Assembly (NCBI RefSeq): GCF_037975245.1
Contig: NC_092577.1
Coordinates: 13,133,513 to 13,197,512, forward strand
DNA from: Apostichopus japonicus
Taxonomy: Eukaryota > Echinodermata > Holothuroidea > Aspidochirotida > Stichopodidae
Reading direction: 5' to 3'
DNA: 64,000 nucleotides
Made by a program: the position numbers and the translations under genes. The notes under the pieces are model-generated. The model saw only the letters and a program-made list of their open reading frames with translations, ran no database searches and had not been told where the DNA came from. This document shows, piece by piece, positions 46,401 through 57,988 of the stretch (positions are counted from its first letter, which is position 1; each line of letters opens with the position of its first letter).

Positions 46401-49400
46401 ATTCGAGTTTACTACCCATTCACAGCATCAGAAAATATACATAGAAATGTGAGAGGGCGTTATAAAAATGGTACAAGTACACCTGGCTAACTTCAGTACT
46501 ACATGAACATACTCTCAATAAAGTAGCTCACCCTCTGTACAATAGCCGAGTTCCATACAGTCCTCTGTTTGTCTGGATAGTGTAGTTATCACGTCAAGAT
46601 CAACATCATAAGTCGTGTTTGCAGTTTCTGTGTTTCGAAATCTCACACAAAAATACTGGAAATCATTGCAACTTCCACCGGAGAGATCTATTTCGTAATG
46701 CAGTCTTTCCCATGCCATCCAAGGTGGGTCATTTTTACGTTGGTCATACCCTTTTGAAGAGTCCTTTTCTGAGAATACTGTTTCCTTGATTTGATTTTTC
46801 CCGCCATCTATTCTGGAAGTTACCCAAGCCGTTAATTCCCAAAGATTTGTGCCCAGAATAAATCTTGATGTCTTTTTTCGATCGACGGTTATATTTAATC
46901 CAAATGTTACATTCAATGTTTGCGTTCCAGCAGTGAAATTTTGGTCACTTATGTAGATGATGCTGGTACTCTCTGGGTACAAACCTGGTAAAGTAAGAAA
47001 GCAAATGATCGTAAAACATGCGTAATACGCTATCGTTGACAGGTTATAGAAAGCCTTTGACATCCAACACACCAGTAGATTAACTGTTGCCGAATGATTA
47101 AATTTGATAGGTCTATGACACGAAGGTTCTGGTATCATATCATATTATTATTATTATTATAGTTGTTTTTATTATTATTGGACTAACTAACTGTGATTTT
47201 GGACTACCTAACTGTGATGTTGGGTTAACCACAACCGTATGCTACTGGGTTATACTGGGATATATGTTCTTTAAATATTATATCTTTGTCTTGCAAAGCC
47301 CCTTTTTCTGACAGTGTATATTAGTATTAAGGATACTTCCTGAGTTAGGGAATGCTTACTGGAAGACCAAAAGGAAGCCTCCGGAGCAAAACACTTCATG
47401 AGTCGGCTTCTCAACCTAGCCTTCGCTCTAGCCTATCACACTCAAGGAGTGAAGACTATAACTCTGATACAGAGGAAGGTGATTTTGCAAGGGACATAAA
47501 CTCCGGTATTGTTCGGCTACGCAAGATTCTCCTTAAAGAGATATAGTCCCTTCAAGATGATTTCAACAAGGCAATTGAAGACCTGAAACTGTCAATTACT
47601 GAGCTGTAAAGCCCTCGACGAAAAAGAGTGAAAAAGATCACCATGCCGGTCTACTAAACAAATAAGAGCGGTTCTCAATAAGAAAATAACTTACGTATAG
47701 TTGGATTGAAAGACGACTGACAGAAAAGGAGGACTATCAAAATTGCAAAAAAAGGTTTCCGAAGAAGTTTGGATAACATCCTGTTTCCCATCTCAATTGC
47801 TTTGGGTGCTAACGTTAAGATGTTAAAAAACCCTTCTTTAGTATTAATGATATCTCAGTACCACGTTTATATAGTCGATATCTATTTTTTTAAATTTTTT
47901 TTTGCTCTTTACTCTTTGCTGTATCGATGGCCGACCCTTAAAATCTGTTTTAGTAATGTTAGAGGAATAAGACCATCAGTCAATCGTAGGCAGCAATTTA
48001 AACATTTTTACCGCCATACTTTTGATATAATCTTAGTTCAAGAAACGCATTATACTCCAGATGTTGAACAAATCTGGTGAAATGAATAGGGTGGGCCAAT
48101 TTGATTCTTTCATGGCACGGCTCTTAGCAAAGGGGTTGCTATAATTTTTTAACATAAAACTTCTCTTTACTATACATATAAGGTTCGCTGTGATCAAGAT
48201 GGTAGATGAATCAGCACTGACATTCCCATCGATGCTACAACTTTAACTTTACTCTGCACGTACGGGCTAAACAATGATGATCCTGGTTTTTGCATTAGTA
48301 TTACACGCAGTTTACACAGCTTTCATTGTCAGGCTATTATATGGGGCGCAGACTTTAACTTTGATCATAATCACTATTTGTCTGAAGAGCAAAGTAGGGG
48401 AGTGAACACTCTCATTGTAAGCCTGACAACGACCCTTGGTTTCTAACTGAGTACAAACCAATCTCTTTTACTAAGTACCGACTTTAAGATTGGTGCAAAA
48501 GTGTTAGCTCGCAAATTAAAAGGTATTATTAAGCATCGTGTCGGGGATAATCAAACGGGGTCTATGGTGATTAAAGTTATTGGTGAGAATATTAGGTTTA
48601 TATTTTTTATCTTATAAACCATACACATGACAATACGACTCATAGTCTCTTGTACAGTAATAGTACTGCTTGTGTATGTCACAATGGTAATTCTACCGGT
48701 ACCTTTTGTATAAAAGGAAGTGTTAGGCAAGGTTACCCTCTGAGCTCGTTTCTGTTCTTAATCTGCGCTGATATTCTCTCTAAATGTAATATTATTATCA
48801 ATAACATTACTGGTATTAATTATTTATGGTCATGAATTGAACGTTCTACAGTATGCCGACGATACTGTTATTCTCTGTGATGGTAGCAATGACTCGACTC
48901 TTGAAATGCTCAACACCCTAAACATTTTCAAGCTGTCCTCTGAACTTAAGGTGAAGTTTCCAGAAACTCAGGTCTTTCCGCTAGGTTCCTTTATTACTCC
49001 ACCCGATTATCTCTCTGACCTTGAACCTGATTCTCAATTATGGCCCTATTAAGTTTCTGGGTATAATTTTCACGCATAATGGCAACGACGGCTGAACTAC
49101 CAGCAAAAACAATCTAGACTTAAAAATCAACTTCTGTTGTGGAGTATTAGAGATATGACTCCTATGAGACGAAACATAATTGTCTTTTCTATTAGCCAAT
49201 TGGTGTATCTGTTCCATGTTCTTCCAAACCCTCGTAAGGATTGTATTAACAAGGTTCATAGTATTATTTTCGACTTTATTTGGCATAATGCTCGTGATAA
49301 GGTCAGTAGAGATACTCTGATCAACCCTATTGTTCAAGATGGGTTCAAAAGTATCTGTGTGGATTGCTTTGTCAATACCTTAAAAGCTTCTTGGGTTAAA

Positions 49401-52400
49401 CGCTTACTTGACAAGTATGGTACGGGTTACTGGAATACTTTTTCGATGCTTCTCTTTCCCATTTTGGGAAGGAACTTTTGTTTAATTGTAACTTTAACGT
49501 AAACGATATTGTTAAAATTAAGAAATATTTTCATTAGACAGGTCTGCATTGCATGGTTTATAAGGCTACTTGTGTTACTCCATCCCAAATTTCGAGAGAC
49601 AGATTATCTGTAATAACCATTTCATAAGAATGAATATTTCAACAATCAATTTTAATAAGATCCGTCAAGTCGGGATTATGTACATCAAGAGCTTTTCAGA
49701 AGTGATGCTTCTCCAATTTCTTATACTCAGTATTGAGATAAATTTAATCTGACAAGGCTCCCCTTGACATCATTTTTCGGTATTCTTTCTGTAGTTCCTC
49801 CTGCTTGGAAATGTTCATTTCAGGCTTTGGTAGCCACCGCTCCAGAAGATCATCTCATAAATGTTATTTCTAATACTCCAAATCTTTCAAAAGCGGTTTA
49901 CTGTCTCTTAATCTGGCCTATTTCTCTTCCTCCACGTGCGTGTGATGACTGGTAAATCATTTTTAAAATCCTTTTCCGTACTCTCTACGAGACCAACGTT
50001 CAGTATTTTCAATTGGAGGTATTTTCTCCAACGTCTTCTTGCTATCAATACGCTTAATCTATATATAATGACAAAAAAAAACAATTTCCCTGCCATCACT
50101 TTCTGTAAAATGGATACAGAAACCATAAAGCACCTATTTTGAGACGGCCATGTAACCTCCTGTCTTCTATTAGATACCGATCAACTAGTTGGTTACAATT
50201 TAATGTTAGATCACCCAAAATGAACTGTTCATTTTCCATTGTAAATATCATTTATATAAGTGTCGAAGTTGAATGAGATTATGCCAAAATGTAACGAGTT
50301 TTTTTTTACAAAATGAAATGAAATGAAAGTAAGTTTATTGTACTACAGAACTGTTTTGCTCATCTCCTAAGACTGTTCGAAACTTGATCTGTTATTGTTA
50401 AATGTTTCGTTGTGTTTACTGCAGGGTTGTTCTATGTTAGTATAGTACGATTTGTAACATTGGTCAGTATCATTACTTAATTCGGAAACGAAACAATTTT
50501 ACTGCTACGAAAAAATAAGCTCTTATGGACAAGGCTCTACTCACGATAAGGATAAACAGGACAACACTCCTCTGTAACGTCTTTTCCTTCCATTTCTTTT
50601 TCTTCACATTCGGCACCGCATATTTCAATCTCGCATGTCACTATTTTATTGCGACATGTGCATGTTGTGCATTTATCAAGCTCCAATCTTTCGTTGTCCC
50701 GAAGAATATGTTGCTGATAGTTACATTCAGTGTAATCTTGATTTCATAAGGAATAATGATACATCTTTTACAAGTCAACGAATATCTGAACAAGTTAAGT
50801 GTTAAAGTAATACAGAAAATAAGGTGTCGTTAAAAATGTTACAAATATTTTGATAAATTCTTTAGCAATTTTTTCACCAAACTGACTAATTGTTCACATA
50901 CATGTTAACAATTTGCCACAAATTAAATTAAAATTTCACAATCTGTAGATAAATGATAATTGGTTACTTTAAATCTCGTAAATTCAACGATATGCAACAA
51001 ATGATTAACTACGCTCGCATCGGGGATATAATCGTTAGAACATATTGCAGCAAAACAATAATATGATCATTTGATAAATGTCGAAAATAAAATTTTGCAA
51101 CAAACCAATTAACTTTGCTTGCTTCGGAATGTCATCATTTCAACATTTTGCAGCAAATGATGAATTGCAGCAAAGTCATAAAGAGAGATCTTAATATTTT
51201 GACGGCATTTGAACGTTTCCAAAATATAATTAATTACGCCCGTATCGGATTATCACCCATTCAAGAATTTGCAGTAAAATGATGTATTGTAGCAAAATTG
51301 CAGAAAAAGATCCTAATATTTCGCGGCACTTTAACGTATCCATAATATTGCAAAAATATTTTAATTGATCAATGAAAATTCATCCATTGACCAATTTAAA
51401 ATAAAAAAAAATGTCGAATTGCAAAATTATATTTACCTATAGTAACAGTACATTTCGCAGAAAATTGTTGAGATGCGAAGCCATTGACATGAAGTAAGTA
51501 ATTCTGTATTTAGTTGTTTAAAGAAAATGTCAAATTGTCTAATGTTGACAAGTAGTAAATTCGACAACTTTCCGCATTATGTTGAAATACTAGGGAGTTA
51601 TTCAACAATTTGCAGAAAAGTAATCATTTAGTTGTGTGAACATTTCAACATTTTTATGCCACCTCAACAATCCCATTGTCATCACTTGATTAGCGGTTTT
51701 GAACAATCCTGGCACACGAGTCAGTACTACTTGGCTTGTTATGAAACGGTCCTTAACGAATGGTATTGAGACTTGCCATCCTTGAAACGAATTTTGCTAC
51801 CATCGTGCTATATGCTTCGTGTTGCTGCACTAAAGTATTTGATGAATAACGCAACTTCTAGAGAGAATCGGAATGCGGCATAATCTTGTTACTAATACTC
51901 CTTTTCATTCCTTCCATTTTTACCTTTTTTTTGTATTTTGTCTTGAACGCATTACACCAAAAAAGGAACACGATTACCCTCCCTTATTGGCATCGTACGC
52001 AAGCAAGGAACGTGGACCTGTTAGGTTTTCGTTACAAAAAATCATCACAGTTACATTTAAAATGTGGATACTCACTTTTGCACGTTCCAAGACGTACACA
52101 ATCAATCAGTCTTTCTTTTTGCGATTGAAAGGTGAAAGAAAGGTTATAAAGCGGCATTGTTTGGGAATGTTGTCCAAATTCAACGCAAAAGTATTTGTAG
52201 TCATCACACGTGGCGTTTTTAAATTGCAATGTTCCCCCCAATTTGGTCCAGTACATTGGTGGATAGTTTGGCTTATAGTATTCCATTGCTGCATTCCTAT
52301 CATTAAAGATGTTGTCTTGAAACGCAAATGTCGGTCCTGAACCATTTTCGTTTCGACTGAACCAACTGCTTAGTTTCCAAAGTTTCTGACCCCTGACAAC

Positions 52401-53262
52401 TCTTGAACTTTGCTTTCTGTTGACTTTAATGTCCAGGCCAAACCGGAAATGTTTCGTGTCACCCACCGTGAATGAGAAGTTGTTGAAGCCAGTAATAGTT
52501 GCTTCAGATACGATAATTCCTAAAGAAACATGAAATATATATATATATATATGTGTAGCGAAATTTAATCATCAATTTTAGAAACATTTGCACTTCACCA
52601 CAGTTTTTTTACAATTGTCAGCTGATTTTATTACATCACCATCAGTTGCCTTTCAACACCAACAGACCAGCATTCCTTTTGAAACTATCTCTTTTGTTCA
52701 CCACTGGTCAGCCTTTTCAACATTGTCACTGTATAGAATTTAGACCAGCCAAGCTCACTCTTGTTGAAATACCATAACTACTGTACCCTAGTACAGTAGT
52801 TGTTTTTGTACCATGGCAACAACTGGCCAATCAAGAGACAGTCTAAATTCTAGCACATTGCATAATCCGGTAGATCTATACCATGTGCAGTTCTTAGTAG
52901 AAGGCTTCCAGCAAGGAACAAGTATCTTCTGCTAAGACTCTAGGAACTACTCTATACTACTACTCATCTACACTATACATCAACTACAACAACTACTATT
53001 AGGTTTTCTCACATATTTAATTTTGGATATTATTTCTCACCTGTAAAAACTTTCATCGCTTGTGTTATCCAAGGAGGAGTAAATTTAAAGTGTATTTTTG
53101 TTTGGACGCGTTTCTTCGGACAATTATATGGACATCATGCCTCCGGGCCCCAGATGATTTATTTTTCTTGGATTGCCACATTTCTAACAGGAGTTATTCA
53201 TTTTCACTGGTGAGCTTATGCACTTTTATTTTATGTTAGGCATTCATATTTCGAATACCAAC

Positions 53263-53346
<84 letters not shown>

Positions 53347-56300
53347 CCAAGTTAGGTATACTATACATGCAGCAACAAAATAGTAGTTAGATACGGTGTT
53401 GTAAGTACAAATTCTCTTTTCCCTCGGTGCCAATGATCGAACAACAGTGATATTGACAAAACGACTCCTAAGTTTAATGGAATACAATGGATTAACGTAT
53501 TGAGAATTCATGCAGTTTGGTATGAGTTCATTGCTGTTGTCCATGTCAAAGCAACTGTGTGTTCAAGTAGTTCATGTGTACGGTTACATGAAAATACGAA
53601 TTCAATATGCTATGGCATAGTTCCCAAACCTATCTTTCTTTAAGAAACGATATTGTTAATCGTATTAATATTTACGTATCTTTAACAGTTTCAGACACAC
53701 GTTTCCTACTATTACTTTGAATTGAAGATTATCCGACAACTTGTGTGACACTAGTGTTTTTTCTTTGGTTTGGTCAACGTCCAGAGATCGCAAAATGAAT
53801 TGCAGGTGCAAATGTATGTCTTTACCTTAACTTTACATAACATGGTAACGTTTCCTTCTCTCTTCTAATTCTTGAGTTGTCTGTATGTTGGTTAACGAGG
53901 AAATTGGAAAAGCTTGCCGCATTGCGTAAAAGTTGTGAACATGAAGACCACCCTCGAACATGTTAATCATGACGGGAGCCATATTTGGCCCATGATTCTG
54001 ACATGTTAGTGAATTGTCCAATTGCCCGTCCACATATTACACAGAGGGTTATACAATGTATATTGTACACATGTACTTACTGTATGGACATTGTGGACAG
54101 CATTCTTCACGGATGACTACGATATCAATTGATCCACACCCAGCATCAGAAGGACAGCTTTCAATTTCACATGTTGTTGTTCCATTGAAACATCTACAGT
54201 ACGTGCACGGATCTAGACGCACCCCTTCGTTATGCAAAAGAAACTGTCCCCGGAAAGAGCAAGGATTTTGGTCCGTTATGTCAACTGAGATATAAATTTT
54301 GGACACTTATACACGTTATTACATTTGGAGACAATTTGTGATATCTCTTATTAATGTGATACACGTTTAAAACTGCTTTCTAGTGACACTCCCCAGCTCC
54401 ATCGCTTGTACACAGCTTGTATAGAGTGATGCATGTGTATTACCAAACAACTGCTCAATATGTGCATTATAAAACTAGGAAGATTTTAAGTATAAAAAGA
54501 GTTTATCTACTGTAAGAGATTGCAAACGGTGAGTGGAAGAGGGTGAGGGGTGGGAGGAAACACGAGGCTGCTCTTCTCATTATAAATGATACGTTTCCAT
54601 CCAATTGTTCCACCTAGATATGAACTCAATGCTTTAATTGCTACAAACAGGAGATTTAATTCATGGAATTTCATAATCTGAACAAACTGCATTCATCACA
54701 AACAAATGAAAAAACAAAAATGACATCACAAACAAACGACAAAACGAAAAAGATGTAAGCATAAAAAATGACACATATTTGTTATTATTATTGTCATTTT
54801 TCTTGCGCTCCTTATCTAAATCTGTTTGATATGACAACTGGCTCTCTTGCGGAAAGGACATTATCTAAAATCTTATCTCTCTTTTACTTACCTGTACAAC
54901 ATCACCATCATATGAAACCAGAGATATAAGAAGACATATTCGATGATATACACAGATCTTTTTAAGTAAGAAACATGGATTGACCAACATTACCAATTAT
55001 TTCATGAAGTTGAAGAGTAATATATTACAGGGGTTTCTCTGTGATTTCTCGTGTGAGAGCCTGCATGTGGAAAGGCAGGGGAAGAAATCGCCACCATAAA
55101 TTTTCAGGGACGGCAACAGATTGCAGGGCAATCTGCTTCATTAAGGTCTTCGTCATTAGCCATGTAACAAGTGAAGGGAAATTTATCATTGACTTTAAAC
55201 ACATGTTATAAGCTACTCGTATGCTACTTAATGTATAACTAATAAATAGTCATTGCTTATCACAAATAGGTAGGCAGTTATGAAAGTATTTGCTATGTGA
55301 TAATGAGAAGGCATGAATGCTGAGTAATCAGCGTATTAATTTACATGCAATTGACATGAGGACAACCTTTAATAGTTTGTATTGAATTTAGCCTCGAATG
55401 GTAGTGCACCGCATCACTACTTCTTTCCTAGTACTCGGGGCTTGCTGGAATCATTCCACTCATACTACTGTGCTTTGTAAATTCTGGTTAAGAAACGTTA
55501 TTGAATGGGCTAAGGGAGTTGCCCAGAAAGTTTCTGTGATGTCAAAATGGAATCCGAATGTTAGCCGCTGAGAGTTAGTGAATTTGGCTCCATATTTCAG
55601 CCACCGAAATGGGCACCGTCAATATTTGCCTTGGGATTCACGGGGTTGGCTCCATATACCGGCCACAGTTTTATAGCCCACAGAACGCTGGGAAGATTTG
55701 GCGCCGATTTTAGCCGCAAAAACTACTGCTTTTTGACCAGGGACAGAACTTTTGTAATCGTAGCTCAGTCTTAGCCGTGAAATATGTGCATTCTTCAAGA
55801 GGTGATATAAGAAGATATATTTCTTGAAAATTTACCTGGAACAAGCCGTTCATATTGTTTACCAGTGAGTATTCGTGGATAATTATGTATGTGTAATATT
55901 TGTAAGACCAGGGATCAAATAAGTATTTGCAAAATTAATATGTAAGTTAAGAACGATTCTGTCAAGATATTTCAAATATTAATATCCATTGAATAATTAT
56001 GGTTAATATTCCCGATTTTATAATGTCGAGACAGTCGTGTAATTGTTGAAAACATTGTCAAATTGTTAAATGAAGTTGTTCTTGTGTGAATGCCGATAAT
56101 TCGAACTGCACATTTTGCATAAATTGCCAAAAAGGAGCAAATTGAAGTCAACTATATCGTTTAAGTCAAATGATTTTGAAGATCAGTGGTTTATACATAA
56201 GTTGTAGTGAATTTATTTAGAGTTACCGTTCTGTAAAGAAATGAAATCGAGTTATTTCGCATTGAATATTCGAAATCAGCATGAAAAGTATTGATATGCA

Positions 56301-57988
56301 GGGGTTGATTAAATGGTCAGACAGATCGACTTAAAAGGAGCACTGTCGTGGATATCGAAACGTTTTGGTATGATGATTTTTAGGCATATTTGGTATATGC
56401 ATTTGGACGGTATCTTAGATATGGTTTTGTTAATCCAATGTTTAGGGCTATATTTTGGTTATCCGTAGCTGGTCATCCGTAATTGGGTCATCCGTGACCG
56501 GTATTACTTAGCGTATGAAGTGAACCGTCCCTTTACCCCAGCTGAACAGACGGTTAACATGGATAGAACATTTCGCGCCATTTTCTAACAGCTGACCTGT
56601 CTGTGACCTCTTTTGGGAATCTGTGAGCATTGACCTACCACATGCATGTCTGACAATTCCTGAGTGATAGTTTGTTCTCTGCCCGATTAATTAACCTGTA
56701 AGCTAATAGGCCGATATAAACCTCGTACAGTTTTGCAGTAGTTTTGTTGTATTTGTCACACTGGAACCCTGAAAGATCATGTTGTGACCATTCTGATACA
56801 TGATTGTTCATGTTTCTAATTATCGCTTCACCGTATGAATTTATTATAATTGCGATACCGTAGTTAATATTCCTAACGCTAGGCTCAACATTGACAGCAT
56901 ACGCTATAGCACTTAGTAAACGGCATAAGAAGGGCTGCACACACTTCCAAAGTCTAAGAATCAACATACGTTTCCAACATGCCTTGATAAAGCCTTGAGT
57001 GTCCTTTTGGAAACTTGAAACGGCACCTTACGTGAATATTAGCAATAAAGGAAAGCCCAGACGGAACGCCCTGCACCAAAACTATCGCTTACTTTCCAAC
57101 TTCGGTATATGTATCGTGTGAAATACTATAGTCGACGTGAAACAAGCACCAGTTGCAGTAGCTAGGGAAGAATAGAGCACGTGGCCTGATATGTTTGCGT
57201 TTGTTATGTTTTGACCTCTACGTATAAACAAAACGGGCCGCGTGAACTACGATTCATATCATACGTATAATGAAATTGAATGTTTTCGTTTATGCTTCAC
57301 TGTGTTCCAGCTCTTTTCATTTGACTATATAGATGATCGTCTGCGTGAATTGTGTAGTTAGTACATAGGTCTTTACTTCCCTAAAGTATAGCAGCTTATT
57401 GTTGAAAGGTAAATCTACAGCACGACAAGCTTTAAAAAGAAGTTTTCTGATGACAAACAATGTGAAACTCACATAGAAGAGCAAAATATTCCACGTACAC
57501 TGCTAAAGTTGACAATCACATCCCAATATCTTGCCCAAACTCGAAGAATGGTCGATTCAGTGCGACCTGTTTCGATTGGCTAAACATTCAACTACGCCCT
57601 GCATGAAGTTGGATTAAAGTAGGAGGTCTGTGGTGCCATCGGGACAAATGGCGTTTATCAAAAGCTATCACATGAATACTATATAATCTAAAGCGCATAT
57701 AAATCATATTTTAAATAAAAAACATAAACATAATTGAGGTACAAAGTTGAACACAAACTGAGGCTAATGGAGTGTCGTTTTTTCGTATTTTAAGTATAGT
57801 ATATTCGTCCCGTTTTATGTAAAACACACGAAGCAGTGAAATACTATATAACTTTTACCTGAGCTGGCGGAGAAAGTGTTACTCCCATATCCAATTCCAT
57901 CCGAGGGTTCAGCATCACTAACAGCTAACAAGCCGGCACAATTTAGAACAAGAAATAAGGCACTAAGACATCTCTTTCTTCCCTCCAT
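36700..57988 (-). CDS. Orphan receptor tyrosine kinase, 13-exon gene (VWC-X-VWC-X-TM-TK)
   Basis: Thirteen exons on the minus strand join with GT/AG borders and consistent phases to 2700 coding nt (899 residues). Order: signal peptide (1-26), VWC-like module 1, novel module X1 (~148 aa), VWC-like module 2, X2 (~151 aa), transmembrane helix (about 484-508), juxtamembrane, tyrosine kinase (about 541-830), C-terminal tail. All extracellular exons are phase 1-1, the pattern of shuffled modules. Kinase landmarks: GKGEFG (546-551), VAVK (K573), alpha-C Glu590, HGDLAARN (675-682) where HRD is usual, DFG (695-697), a CSLE in place of the APE box, CW..DP..RP near the end. It should be a type I plasma-membrane receptor. 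Ligand unknown. The two modules X are homologous to each other but not to a domain I recognise. A paralogue begins at the right window edge. Confidence 0.92.
37130..37265 (-). CDS. RTK exon 12: kinase subdomain XI
   Basis: Reads IYQLMLRCWQEDPADRPKF then SEELGELLAKR. The CW-x6-RP signature is the end of the kinase domain. Donor GTAAGT, phase 0. It contains the tyrosine DYIQF just after the domain, the most C-terminal tyrosine of the protein. Confidence 0.92.
37388..37455. repeat. (TA)n(TAGA)n microsatellite in kinase intron
   Basis: TA dinucleotides followed by TAGA tetramers, within intron 11. Confidence 0.95.
37567..37704 (-). CDS. RTK exon 11: kinase subdomains IX-X
   Basis: Reads [20 protein letters not shown] then [28 protein letters not shown](H/W)E is the alpha-F block of tyrosine kinases. 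Acceptor CTTCTTAG and donor GTGAGT; phases 2 and 2. Confidence 0.92.
37705..39052 (-). other. RTK intron 10
   Basis: Low-complexity AT-rich intron with GTTGTT words (38403-38450) and a short (ATCT)n tract (38590-38612). No other feature seen. Confidence 0.5.
39053..39270 (-). CDS. RTK exon 10: catalytic and activation loops
   Basis: Reads CYHGDLAARNVLVGDGLKV, then ISDFGMSDDIYKRGYKRQE and IPVKWCSLETIF. Catalytic Asp677, Asn682 and DFG Asp695 are present. The Arg of HRD is Gly, and the APE box reads S-L-E. The activation loop has two tyrosines separated by four residues (Y-KRG-Y). LAARN and PVKW mark it as a tyrosine, not serine/threonine, kinase. Donor GTAAGT, phase 2. Confidence 0.93.
39730..39813 (-). 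CDS. RTK exon 9: kinase insert / alpha-E
   Basis: Flanked by CTTTCACCAG and GTGAGC, phase 0 at both sides, 28 codons: EGSSAIDPIYSLGEEKQIIV then ARDITNGM. The A-R-D-I-x-N-G-M segment is the alpha-E helix (A-x-I/Q-x-A-x-G-M in FGFR-like kinases). Confidence 0.87.
40100..42241. mobile_element. DNA transposon-like element with ~515-bp inverted repeats
   Basis: The left arm (about 40100-40615) and right arm (about 41716-42241) are inverted copies at an estimated 80-85% identity by eye. Inner ends: GCAAGTTGTGCAACTCTAAA at left and its reverse complement at 41746-41765. Outer ends carry GGGTCATTCCATATTAAATC at left, with a diverged partner at right. The ~1.1-kb spacer has no transposase-like ORF. 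It lies in RTK intron 8. Target duplication not resolved. Confidence 0.75.
42612..42793 (-). CDS. RTK exon 8: alpha-C to hinge
   Basis: Reads DLLDEMKLLSSLGEHRNIM and FYLITEYMQFGDLLNFLRK, with donor GTAAAG. LGEHRNI and the hinge (ITEYMQFGDLL) are typical of split-kinase-like RTKs (FGFR/PDGFR-related). Starts with two bases of a split codon, ends phase 0. Confidence 0.92.
42794..43736 (-). other. RTK intron 7
   Basis: Contains a C run at 43329-43346 and a possible tRNA-like B-box word (GAGTTCGACTCC, minus strand, about 43425-43440) without a convincing A box. Nothing else supported. Confidence 0.4.
43737..43907 (-). CDS. RTK exon 7: juxtamembrane and glycine-rich loop
   Basis: Reads LCQVTLKEELGKGEFGVVYK and NMAVAVKTTK. 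Contains the complete G-x-G-x-F-G loop and the ATP-binding lysine. Acceptor ATATTTACAG, donor GTATTT; phase 1 at both ends. Confidence 0.93.
44360..44494 (-). CDS. RTK exon 6: transmembrane segment
   Basis: Codes for SLLLVVCLTVILVLLLSLI plus LFFLV, one long hydrophobic helix, followed by the basic stop-transfer KRRR and YQTVRIQL. Acceptor TTATTCATAG; donor GTATGC. Phase 1-1. Confidence 0.92.
44574..45562. mobile_element. Fold-back DNA transposon, copy 3 (complete, 989 bp)
   Basis: Begins AGTAGTATATATCGTGC, ends GCACGATACTACT, with an exact 6-bp target duplication CCTGTG (44568-44573 and 45563-45568). Inverted arms of about 210 and 330 bp share AAACGGACAAGACGCGTTGT and its complement (44762 and 45233) and the GGCTCCCGAAAA words. 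The interior holds a degraded copy of the conserved ORF from about 44931. Sits in RTK intron 5. Confidence 0.9.
45563..46531 (-). other. RTK intron 5, remainder
   Basis: No exon, RNA or repeat family recognised in this part. Confidence 0.5.
46532..46984 (-). CDS. RTK exon 5: novel extracellular module X2
   Basis: A whole module in one phase 1-1 exon of 151 codons. Shares with X1: LNITVDRKKTSRF, GTNLWELTAWVTSR, NDPPWMAWERL, SCNDFQYFCVRF and DCMELGYC. Four cysteines are conserved between X1 and X2. Several N-x-S/T sites. I do not recognise the fold. Confidence 0.9.
47352..50240 (+). mobile_element. Non-LTR retrotransposon, L1/Tx1-like, decayed
   Basis: Inserted antisense in RTK intron 4. A possible ORF1 remnant (RSEDYNSDTEEGDFARDI) is followed at about 47930 by an AP-endonuclease start, CFSNVRGIRPSVNRRQQF and IILVQETHYTPD. 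RT blocks are at 48480-49050 (STDFKIGAKVLARKLKGII, SVRQGYPLSSFLFLICADIL, LQYADDTVILCDG). An L1/Tx1-type C-terminal region follows (IIFDFIWHNARDKVSRDTL at 49260). Several stops and shifts; not functional. Confidence 0.85.
50545..50736 (-). CDS. RTK exon 4: VWC-like module 2
   Basis: Reads YTECNYQQHILRDNERLEL then KCTTCTCRNKIVTCEIEIC and EECCPVYPY. The C..CTC......C....C and ECCP patterns are the core of von Willebrand factor C domains. 192 nt, phase 1-1, donor GTGAGT. Confidence 0.9.
50870..51660. repeat. Diverged AT-rich repeat with GCAGCAAA words
   Basis: Many imperfect CAA(C/T)ATTTTGCAGCAAA...GAT words without a fixed period, in RTK intron 3. Probably an old decayed tandem repeat. No gene. 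Confidence 0.5.
52076..52519 (-). CDS. RTK exon 3: novel extracellular module X1
   Basis: 148 codons, phase 1-1. Contains DIKVNRKQSSRVVRGQKLW, SSWFSRNENGSG, NYPPMYWTKLGG, TCDDYKYFCVEF and DCVRLGTCK, aligning with X2. Acceptor CATGTTTCTTTAG, donor GTGAGT. No known domain recognised. Confidence 0.9.
53263..53342. repeat. (TA)n microsatellite
   Basis: About 80 bp of TA dinucleotides in RTK intron 2. Confidence 0.95.
54081..54284 (-). CDS. RTK exon 2: VWC-like module 1
   Basis: Reads DITDQNPCSFRGQFLLHNEG, then LDPCTYCRCFNGTTTCEIES and VIREECCPQCPY. Classic VWC cysteine spacing, C..C.C...TTC...C, ending CCP.C. 204 nt, phase 1-1, donor GTAAGT. Confidence 0.92.
54285..57858 (-). other. RTK intron 1
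   Basis: 3.6 kb without a convincing exon. Local repeats: GGCTCCATAT...GCCAC words at 55590-55670 and GTCATCCGT words at 56460-56500. A 110-codon minus frame (56635-56967) has no recognisable feature. Confidence 0.5.
57859..57988 (-). CDS. RTK exon 1: signal peptide
   Basis: ATG (57988) in context GAAATATGG. Codes for MEGRKRCLSALFLVLNCAGL then LAVSDAEPSDG: basic n-region, hydrophobic core and a likely cleavage after VSDA. Donor GTAAAA; leaves one base, phase 1, matching exon 2. This makes the gene model complete at its 5' end. Confidence 0.85.

Noticed and set aside
56635-56967. 110-codon minus-strand frame in kinase intron 1, considered as an extra ectodomain exon
   Set aside because: No phase-matched splice sites, no extracellular cysteine pattern, and the gene model is already complete and in phase without it.
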